Of a DNA stretch of 11,857 bases, positions 1 to 11,857 are shown in pieces. The stretch comes from Acanthamoeba lenticulata (Eukaryota; Discosea; Longamoebia; Acanthamoebidae), in the NCBI GenBank assembly GCA_002179805.1, contig NAVB01000582.1, positions 1-11,857 on the forward strand. Direction: 5' to 3'. A program made the translations under genes and the position numbers. The notes beneath the pieces are model-generated. The model did no database searches. It saw nothing but the letters and a program-made list of their open reading frames with translations, and was not told the origin of the DNA. Position 1 is the stretch's first letter; every line of letters begins with the position of its first letter.

Positions 1-76
1 TAATAAAAAGGGGAGGAGAGGGAGGGAAGGAGGGAGGGAGGAAGGGAGGGAGAAGAGATGTGGTCTGGTGGCACAC

Positions 77-1094
77 CTGTGGTGGCGGTGACGGGCCGTG
101 AACTGGACGGGCCCGGAGGATGGGCCTTGCTTGGCACCCTCCTTCTCCGGCAAGTCCGCTTCCCAGGGCCAAGCAGCCAGCGCCAGCGTTACGAGCACGG
201 TCTCCAGCGAATTGGACAGAGTACGGCCCTGCGTTGATCATGACAGCATCGTCATCACCTTCATTCGCCATCATTCTCATCAGCAAATGGGGGAGGAAGG
301 GGGCGGATTACCCCGCAGTAAAAGGTAAACCAGGAGAGCAGCTGGCATCCTACCTGTGTTGGGGAGGAGGAGGGGGGGAGGAGGATTGAGCGGTCCCGCC
401 GCACCACCAAGGCGGGAGCAGGAGGAGGTCACCCCCCCCCCAACAGGTGGGAGGGGGGAGGGGAGGGGAGGAGGATCATTGGGAGGAGGAGGGGAGGGGA
501 GGGCTGTACAGCCCAAGCGGCAACTCGAGGGCCTACGTAAGCGCGGGCGAGCGCGTAGAGGCCCCAGTCGCCTGCCGCTTGCAGCAGGCCCTGCAGCACA
601 CGCGGCGCCCAGAGCTGCGCAAAAGGGAGGAGGTGGTGGTGGGGTTGGCCCTTTCAGTCTATCCAGCGCTCTATTTCTCTCTCTCTCTTTCAAGACGGCT
701 CTCTTGTTGTGGAGTAAGATGATACGATAAGAGCCAGGCGGGCACGCACCACGGCCAGCGGTGTGTCAGCACCCAAGAGACGAAGGCACACGAAGAGGGC
801 AGCAAAGAGGCCCGGATGCAGGAAGCCCCGCAAGTGGTGCTTCCACTCCCACGTCAAGTGGCCGTAGCCAAACGCTGCGTAGTGGGCCACTTCAAGAGCC
901 TGCCAGTACTCGTCGGGCACGAAGGCGGTCTGCAGCGCCAACGCATTGCCCACACGGAACAGGGCGACACACCACCACCAGCACGAAGAGCTCGCACCAG
1001 CAGACTGGCGGCTGCCCCGCTGATTTAATGCACCTGGTGGGCATTTGCTGGTGGCCGGTCCTAATGGTTGACAGGAGGCCACTCGTGCTTTCAT
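77..1094 (-). CDS. PIGB: GPI mannosyltransferase 3 (PIG-B-like, GT22), 5' part; gene continues past the left edge
   Basis: Exons in transcript order are 1094-750, 614-510, 353-312 and 228-77; each junction is GT-AG and the reading frame closes (phases 0, 0, 0, then 2 at the edge). The 214 visible residues match the N-terminal part of PIG-B. They include the family's luminal acidic motif in FVPDEYWQ (D61, E62), the segment YGHLTWEW followed by HLRGFLHPGLFA, LWAPRVLQGLL, QLLSWFTFYC and RTLSNSLETVL. Family knowledge: this multi-pass ER protein uses dolichol-phosphate-mannose to add the third mannose of the GPI-anchor core. The start chosen is the ATG at 1094. The first 40 residues are not conserved, so the start is uncertain, and a neighbouring frame carries a more PIG-B-like hydrophobic stretch (see findings). 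The remaining C-terminal two thirds would lie left of position 1; bases 1-76 are a pyrimidine-rich intron in the sense direction. ALG12 or PIGZ are less likely because the LTWEW block fits PIG-B best. Confidence 0.85.
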
Positions 1095-1610
1095 GTCTAA
1101 GGCCACCCTTGCTGGCCGTTTGTTTTGGCCTTAAAATCTTTTTACTTGCAATTTTTGTTTTGGCCCACGCAGCCTGTTGTTGAGCTCGTGTGCGCGCCCA
1201 AGACAGCGAACCCTGAAGGCTCTCCCGCAAAGCTAGCAGCCCCAAACAGGTCGCCCCTTGTTCTCTATTTTTATTGGCCTTCGATTTCCGCATCCCCTGA
1301 ACTTACAACTCTGGAACAACAAAAGGAGAAAAAAGACATGAAGAGAGGATAAGAACGCAGAAGAGGGGGGAAGTGAAGACTCTCGAAGGAGGCGTATAAA
1401 AACACAACAAACTCGGCCCGCGTGGTGGGTGAGAGAGAGAGAAAGAGGTAAAGGCTGGCTCCCGGGCCGATCGGGAGGAGCTCGTGCGCATGAGAGAGGC
1501 CGCGGGGGGCGGCTCGTCCTATGTACATAATGGGGTGCGTCGCTAAACTCAAGGCTGCAGCTGGTAGTCGGAGGTTCCTCCGCCCGTCGATGGCTGTCGC
1601 GTGATGAGGC
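1095..1610. other. Spacer between the kinase 3' end and the PIGB start
   Basis: About 516 bases separate the kinase stop from the PIGB ATG, both on the minus strand. I see no convincing gene. It should hold the kinase 3' UTR and the PIGB promoter. A minus-strand AATAAA lies at 1270-1275 and a GA dinucleotide run at 1431-1442. A TATAAA reads on the plus strand near 1395, but no plus-strand gene follows it. No clear TATA box precedes PIGB on the minus strand. Confidence 0.5.
1270..1275 (-). promoter_or_regulatory. Candidate polyadenylation signal AATAAA for the kinase gene
   Basis: The plus strand reads tttatt here, so the minus strand carries a perfect AATAAA, about 335 bases downstream of the kinase stop at 1611 and about 175 bases upstream of the PIGB start. 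It is the only exact hexamer I noticed in this spacer. Its use is inferred; 335 bases is a fairly long 3' UTR for such a compact genome. Confidence 0.35.
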
Positions 1611-6888
<5,278 letters not shown>

Positions 6889-7201
6889 GGTGGTAATTGG
6901 CACACAAGCACTAACTTGCTTGAACGACTTTAAGTCCTTCGATCACCGCCCAAAAAACAGCCGCCGTGCTGCGTTCAAGCTTGTGTGTGTTTTTGTGCTG
7001 ATGATGGACGAGCTCTCGGCCACCGGTGCGCAGACGAAGGAGTAATAATTGGTGGCAAGCCGGGAAAAAAAGGCCCGCCGCCGGGAATTGCGTCGAGTAG
7101 CTGCCCCGCGACGGTTAACGGCACCTTTGGTAAATTGTTAGGAAACACCAAGAAGAAAAAAAAAAAGGAGCGCATTTCCCCTCCCAAGTTTCTCTTGTTA
7201 C

Positions 7202-7211
7202 CCCACGTGGG
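7202..7211. promoter_or_regulatory. Palindromic E-box/G-box-like site CCCACGTGGG
   Basis: A perfect 10-base palindrome with a CACGTG core sits roughly midway between the two divergent start codons. CACGTG is the recognition core of bHLH-leucine-zipper factors in many eukaryotes. Other CACGTG cores occur inside exons and introns of this GC-rich window, so its use as a regulatory site is only a suggestion. Confidence 0.3.
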
Positions 7212-7369
7212 ACAAGTAGTTGTTCTGCAGGACGCACGCCAGCGCTAAGCGCTGCCTTTCTGTGAGTTTCGTGTGGATGGCAGGAAGTCCTGAGGATGGG
7301 ATTTCATCAGCTTTCTACAGCGTCGCGCTTGGAACTCTGCTGGGCGGCGTGCAAGCTGAGCTAGCGGCC

Positions 7370-7376
7370 CATAAAA
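7370..7376 (+). promoter_or_regulatory. TATA-like element CATAAAA upstream of the HAM1-like gene
   Basis: It lies about 167 bases before the ATG at 7543, in an otherwise GC-rich stretch (GCGGCC before, CCGCCAC after), and is followed by an A/C-rich leader. The position would imply a 5' UTR of roughly 130-140 bases. No transcript data support it. Confidence 0.3.
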
Positions 7377-7542
7377 CCGCCACACACTCACTCTTGTTGA
7401 AGTATTACGACGAACAACGCCAAGCAAAGCAACCCCTTTCCTGACCGTACCCAAGTAGCTTCATCGCGACTCCCAAACCCTCACACTCTCACCCACTTTT
7501 CCTCACTTTGAAAAGACACCTTCTTCTTCAAGCCAACACAAC

Positions 7543-10406
7543 ATGAGCAACTACCCTACTACCTACCCGACTCAGACCACGGCCGGCAGCAACGTCGTGT
7601 ACACGACCGATGTTTACGGTAATCCCGTCACGACTACGCCCGGCATGCTACCGACGACGCCTGTCGTGTCTGTAACGACTGGTGGTGTGCCCTCGACGAT
7701 GATGACCACGGCGGGCACAGGCGTGCTGGCCAGCCCAGTCGTGTACACTTCGTCAGGTGGTGCCCCCGCGGGGGTGTACTCCACGACCGCTGGCGGAGTG
7801 CCCGTCACGTCGTCCTACACGCCCACCACCATCGCCACGACGAACAACAAGGTCGTGGACAAATTGCCGAGCAATCAACAGATCGAACGCACACTGGAGC
7901 GCGTGCGCGAGCAGGTCAACATCGCCAAGCACGAGACCGAGGGTCTCAACCCGCTGGGCGAGCGCATTCTAGTCGACACCGAGCGTCTCGTGGACTCGAC
8001 CGCGCATTTCCTCCGCGAGAAGAACGAGGGCGGCAAGCTGCAGCGCCTCGCACAGGAGAGCCTGCTCGCCCGCCGTGATCTGTCCCTCCAAGCGCGCGAA
8101 GCCCGTGACTCGTGGGATGTCGTGGACAGCTTCGACTCGGACCGCCTACGTGCCCTCGCTCGAGAGACCCTGCAGACAGCCCGCGCGGCCGGACTCGAGA
8201 TCGTGCGTTCGCGCAAGTTCCGCGCACAGATCCGCGCCCTCGTCAACCTCTTCTCCCAGGCCATCTCGGCCGAGCGCGTCGACTCCTCGGCCTCTTCGGG
8301 TCGCGACAACGACAACTACAGCGATGACGACGGCGACTATGACCGCAGCAACGACGCGGCCTATCACCGCCATCGCAAGGCCCCTGAGGCCTTCCCTTCG
8401 TGGCACGGGACTCAGGCGACGGCCACGGCCACCAACAACATTGGTGGTGAGGTGGCCATACCGATCGAAGGCGCCTCTTCCCACCACCACCACCACCACC
8501 GCGGTCCGGCGGCGGCAGCCTCGTCGTCGGTGAGCGGGCTGGGCAAGCGGCTCGAGCAGGGGCTCACCATCCGTGGCACGCGGGTGCGCCTCAACCAAGA
8601 GCAGATCGACCAGCTGGCTGAGCGGTTCATGGACTTGCTGCGGGACATCACGCGCCGGCCCAGCACGGCCGACCTGCTGCGCCGCGTGCTCGACATCTTC
8701 CGCCTCTTCGACGAGGAGATCGACCGCGAGCAGCGAGGCAAGATGACGACCGGCCTGCGCGGCCTCACCGACAGCGAGCACCTGCGCCGCACGCTGGCGC
8801 TGGCCCAGGAGATCTTCGAGACCTTCACCGGGGACCGAACCCTCGATCCACTCATCTCGCACTGGCGCGGCGTTGCGCTCAGCTTCCGCGAGGACGAGGA
8901 GGCGCGCTCTTACTTCCACTCGCTGCGCCACTTCTTCGCCGGTCTTCTCGACCACCCGGAGCGTCTCAGCGAGCGCCAGACCCTCGACGAAATGAAGCAG
9001 CACATCCGCTGGGCCCAGCAGCTCCACGATGAGAAGCTGCGCGCTCACCTCTCCGGCTCCTTCCGCGAGGCCAAGGCCATCCTGCGCCAGGTCGAGCGCG
9101 ACCCAACCACCCTGCGCCTCAAGAACGACGCCAAGGCCCTCATTGCCGACATCATGCTCGACGACCAGGGCAACGTGGTCCTCAAGACCCAGGCCCTCGA
9201 GCAGATCCGCCTCATCGTCATCCAGTCGCTCGTGGAGCGCGTGCGCATCCCCGTCCCTGCCGTCACCGTCAACAACCCCGACATGCAGGTATCCTATCCA
9301 TCCATCAGGCCTGTTAGTCTGTCTTTTTGGTCTATCCCCCTGTGTGCATCTTTCTCTCTACCTACCCGCCCACTGACCTACCTCTCCTGCTCAATCTTCC
9401 TCTCCTCCTCCTCTCTCTCTCTCTCCCCTCCCTCCTTCGGGGAAACAAATCCAGATGCGCCTCAGCAACATCGTGGTCACGCTCCGTGATCTCATCCCCG
9501 AGCGCGTCGTCCTCAGCAACAGCGGTCGCGTGGCCCTCAACCTCGGTTCCCTCAAGGAGGGCGTCGATGCCTCCTCGCTCGGCCAGGAGCTCGTCTTTGA
9601 CATGTAAGCCCCCCCCCTCCCAAAACCTCTCTCTCCCTACAACCTGATCTCACACTCGGACTGCACCGGCGTCGTGCTTGTGACAGTAACAACATCAACA
9701 TCTTCATCGAGGACGCCGATATCTGGTTCAAGCGGAACAAGTTCCCGAAGGTGGAGGACGAGGGCAAGATTCGCATCAGCGTAGGCGGCTCGGGCGTACG
9801 TCTCTCTCCCTCCCCCCTTCCCTGCTCCTCACGTGCGGTTGGGCGGCGTTTCTGATTTGTTTTGGTTTGTTTTTCATTCCCCCGCCTTCTCTCCCTCTCT
9901 CTCTCTCTCTCTTTCTCCCGGGGATGGTTTGTGGTGTGTGTGTGTGTGTCGGATGTGCGTGAACACAGGTGGACCTCCGGGTGGTCGTGCGCACGTTCAT
10001 CCGCTCGGAGAGAGTGCTTCAGGTTGACCGCGTCGAATGCTCAGTCAACAACATGCGCCTGCACCTGCACGAGACGCGCCACGAGTATGTTCCACAGCCT
10101 TTCTTCCCCTCCTCCTCCTCCTCCTCCTTTTCTTCTCGCGCTGACCAAGCTGAGTGTTGTCAATGCAGTTTCCTCTACAACACGATGGTCAAGATCCTCT
10201 CGCCCAAGATACGGCACAACATCGAACGCTCGGTGGAAAACAACATCGCCGATTACCTGGAGCGCATCAATCGTGTGCTCACCAAGCAGATCAAGGCCGC
10301 TCGCGCCAAGGGCTCGCAGCTCGGACCCATCACGAGCATCAAGAACCGCGTGGTGTCGGGCGAGACTGGCCTCTTGGCCGGTGAGACCCGCCACACACTG
10401 GCCTAA
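7543..10406 (+). CDS. HAM1-like (DUF4449-type) probable TULIP lipid-binding protein, 785 aa, 5 exons
   Basis: Exons are 7543-9288, 9455-9603, 9687-9795, 9969-10084 and 10169-10406; all introns are GT-AG and phases close to a TAA stop. Residues 1-102 are low complexity, rich in Thr, Val, Pro, Gly and Tyr. From about K103 a long charged helical region begins (LPSNQQIERTLERVREQVN). An acidic Asp/Ser insert lies at about 247-272, a six-His tract at 314-319 and an Ala/Ser stretch after it. A second helical block runs from about 341 to 575. From about 575 the sequence turns into beta-rich strands (MRLSNIVVTLRDLIPERVVL, INIFIEDADIWFKR, VDLRVVVRTF), then an amphipathic helical end. This order resembles fungal HAM1-like proteins, whose C-terminal domain is thought to be related to tubular lipid-binding (BPI/TULIP) folds; the assignment is from memory of the family pattern and would need a profile search. 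There is no signal peptide or transmembrane segment, so a cytosolic or membrane-peripheral location is likely. The start ATG follows an in-context AACACAACATGAG. Confidence 0.75.
9289..9454 (+). other. Intron 1 of the HAM1-like gene
   Basis: The donor CAG|GTATCC and acceptor AATCCAG|ATGCGC flank a strongly CT-rich 166-base intron. The open frame runs on through the intron and past the acceptor in the wrong frame, so a 648-residue unspliced product would miss the conserved C-terminal strands; splicing restores them. Confidence 0.85.
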
Positions 10407-10729
10407 AGGGAGCGAGTTATGGTCATTTTCTGCAGGTGTGCCTGTTGCGCCCTGATCCCCCCACCAATAAAGAGAGCACCACGGATAAGCCGGTGTGCCG
10501 GGCCATTTGCGGCCAGAAGAAAATTGTTTTCTTTTTCTGCAAGTTGCTGGTGGAAAATTAGTGCTCGTTTTATTCCAGATCTTCTTCTGGGGCATCAAGT
10601 TCACAATGGTATGGGAATTCTCCTTCTTCTCCTTCTAGCCGGCATTTGGCCTGCCACGCTACTCTAGATCACACAAGTAATAACGTCACCAACCCGGTAA
10701 CGTTCATTTTTGTTCTTCATCGGTTTGCC
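10407..10729. other. Spacer between the HAM1-like gene and VPS39
   Basis: These 323 bases separate a stop codon from the next start on the same strand. They hold a polyadenylation hexamer at 10466-10471, a TTTTC-rich stretch around 10520-10540, and a cAMP-response-element-like TAACGTCACC at about 10680-10690 roughly 40-50 bases before the VPS39 ATG. No gene is seen. Confidence 0.5.
10466..10471 (+). promoter_or_regulatory. Polyadenylation signal AATAAA of the HAM1-like gene
   Basis: A perfect AATAAA begins 60 bases after the TAA stop at 10404-10406, the distance expected for a short 3' UTR. A T-rich stretch follows within about 60 bases. Confidence 0.65.
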
Positions 10730-11728
10730 ATGAGCAAGGCGGGGCACACAGCTTTCAACACCGTGTCTCTTGTGGAAAAACTGCCCCTTCGCATCGAGTG
10801 CATGGACATATGGGGTCCTCTCCTCCTCCTCCTCCTCCTCGTGTTGGTGTATTACTGCTAAAAAGCGCTCCGCCCTGGGGGACTGACAAGAGCTACTGGC
10901 ATGTGACTTCACCCCCTGCCCTTTTCTCTATGTGCGCAGATGAGCGTCTCATTGTGGGCACAACCGAGGGGGTGCTTCTTATTTACGAGGTCAAGGAGAA
11001 GCCGGGCGTGGAAGGTGTGTCTCCCTCCCCTTGGCCAATTGGAAGGAAGAGGCCATGGGGTCAATCCATCAGGCCGGCATCCTGCAGTAGGAGACAGAGA
11101 GAGAGAGAGAGAGAAAGAGACAGAGAGCTCCGTCACGTCGCCTTTGCAAGCCTTTTATGCATCTTTTCATTCCAATGTTTGCGCGGGCGGGGCTGCGTCG
11201 TGGCGTGGTTATTTGGGGGGGGGGGCTACAGAAAGCGGCGGAAAGGCGCCCTTCCTGGTGTCGTTAGTGGACTCACACAAGGCTTTCAGCAAGAAGCCCA
11301 TCCGCTCGATCGAAGTGCTCGAAGACCTCAAGCTCATGCTCTCCCTCACCGGTATAATTGTTCACTCCTTTCTTTCTTTTTTCATTTATTGAAGAAGATG
11401 ATTTTTTTTATTATTTTTATTTTCTCTCTCTCTCTCTCTCTTTCTTCCCACTTTCCGTTGCACGCACGCAACAACGACAACACACGCATGCACACACGCA
11501 CTCCTAACCATCACCTCTACACACGGACGCGTATACCCATGGGTGGCCGTAGATGTGTTGCAGGTGCACGCCCTGGGTAGTTTCCGGCATCACAGCACGC
11601 TGGCCAAGAGCCGCGGGTGCGAAGTCTACGCAGTCGACAAGGCCACTTCACCTCTGCGCCTATGCGTGGCGATCAAGAAGAAGATTGTCATCTACCAGTG
11701 GGACGGAAAGCAGTTTAATGAAATCCGC
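10730..11728 (+). CDS. VPS39: VPS39/Vam6-like HOPS tethering subunit, N-terminal CNH region; gene continues past the right edge
   Basis: Exons are 10730-10814, 10940-11014, 11232-11351 and 11553-11728; all donors are GT and acceptors AG, with split codons that rebuild Asp, Glu and Asp. The 152 visible residues match the start of VPS39: VEKLPLRIECMDIW, then LIVGTTEGVLLIYEV, then FSKKPIRSIEVLEDLKLMLS, then LAKSRGCEVYAVDK, LRLCVAIKKKIVIYQWDGK and FNEIR. Family knowledge: VPS39 is a HOPS subunit that binds Rab7/Ypt7 and tethers late endosomes, lysosomes and autophagosomes; the N-terminal part is a citron-homology-type beta propeller followed by clathrin-repeat helices, which would lie beyond this window. 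The ATG at 10730 places the conserved block 15 residues in, as in other VPS39 proteins. Bases after 11728 begin GTACGT and look intronic to the edge. TGFBRAP1/Vps3 has a related propeller, but the KLPL and VAIKKK blocks favour VPS39. Confidence 0.88.
11091..11127. repeat. GA-rich tract in VPS39 intron 2
   Basis: An interrupted (GA)n run within intron 2 (11015-11231). It has the opposite polarity to the CT tracts of the other plus-strand introns here. Confidence 0.85.
11215..11225 (+). repeat. Run of 11 G directly before a splice acceptor
   Basis: An uninterrupted G11 run is followed at once by CTACAG, the acceptor of VPS39 intron 2 (exon begins 11232). A purine run occupies the place where a pyrimidine tract would normally be. 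Confidence 0.9.
11423..11441 (+). repeat. (TC)n tract in VPS39 intron 3
   Basis: A dinucleotide TC run preceded by a T/A-rich stretch within intron 3 (11352-11552), followed by CA-rich sequence. It is intronic simple sequence. Confidence 0.9.
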
Positions 11729-11857
11729 GTACGTACGGAGACACACGTCTCTGTTGTTGTTGTTGTTGCTGCTGCTCTCTGTCGCCGCCCGCTGCCATCT
11801 CCATGTGCCAGCGCCGCCGCTGCGATCTTCTGGGCCTGCTCCACCCCCTTCCCAAAT
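11729..11857 (+). other. Partial VPS39 intron at the right edge
   Basis: It begins with the donor GTACGTAC and contains a (TGT)n/(GCT)n run at about 11752-11776. The next VPS39 residues cannot be found in the remaining bases. The AG near 11811 opens a frame (RRRCDLLG) that does not resemble the family, so I treat the whole stretch as intron. Confidence 0.6.

Larger units (their letters stand above)
6889..7542. promoter_or_regulatory. Divergent intergenic region between the kinase and the HAM1-like gene
   Basis: These 654 bases separate two oppositely oriented start codons, so both promoters should lie here. I see no gene in it. It contains a palindromic CACGTG-core site (7202-7211), a minus-strand CCAAT near 7050, a TATA-like CATAAAA (7370-7376) facing the HAM1-like gene, and a C/A-rich, T/C-rich leader just before its ATG. 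Short open frames here show no family resemblance. Confidence 0.6.

Noticed and set aside
6985..7248. Plus-strand 87-codon open frame in the divergent spacer
   Set aside because: It includes an A-rich Lys run, has no family resemblance, and lies where two promoters are expected.
8482..8499. Six-His tract, as in an engineered tag
   Set aside because: It lies inside a long exon with neighbouring low-complexity Asp and Ala/Ser runs and no vector-like sequence, so it is natural CAC repeat coding.
8146..9048. 300-codon open frame on the minus strand inside the HAM1-like gene
   Set aside because: It is the antisense shadow of a GC-rich, high-GC3 exon. The plus strand has the conserved family pattern and closing splice phases.

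Overview
This window looks like nuclear DNA from a GC-rich, intron-dense protist. The coding exons favour G or C in third codon positions. The genes are packed head to tail or divergently, with only about 0.3-0.65 kb between them. Almost every gene is broken by short GT-AG introns carrying pyrimidine tracts. Together with the gene families present, this suggests an amoebozoan of the Acanthamoeba type; that is inference, not proof. No bacterial operons, tRNA or rRNA genes, CRISPR arrays or transposons were seen.

Layout. (1) 77-1094, minus strand, running off the left edge: 5' part of GPI mannosyltransferase 3 (PIGB), four exons visible. (2) 1095-1610: spacer. (3) 1611-6888, minus strand: an 18-exon gene for a predicted 813-residue protein with an N-terminal FYVE zinc finger, a C2 domain, a complete AGC-family Ser/Thr kinase domain, the AGC tail with hydrophobic motif, and a Ser/Pro/acidic end. 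(4) 6889-7542: divergent spacer that must hold the promoters of genes 3 and 5. (5) 7543-10406, plus strand: five exons, 785 residues, a largely helical protein whose C-terminal region resembles the fungal HAM1-like (DUF4449-type, probably TULIP lipid-binding) family. (6) 10407-10729: short spacer with an AATAAA signal. (7) 10730-11728, plus strand, running off the right edge: 5' part of VPS39/Vam6, a HOPS tethering subunit, four exons visible.

I built the exon models by hand from homology, reading phase and splice dinucleotides. The phases close across all 18 kinase exons, all five HAM1-like exons and all visible exons of the two partial genes. The kinase needs one non-canonical GC-AG intron (donor at 2409), and its last intron has an alternative outcome. 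Three of the four genes (FYVE kinase, HAM1-like protein, VPS39) plausibly act on or around endolysosomal membranes or phosphoinositides. PIGB acts in the ER. The neighbourhood may be coincidental, but the FYVE-C2-AGC architecture is the most unusual item here: it looks like a Ypk/Sch9/SGK-type kinase with a PI3P-reading finger in front.
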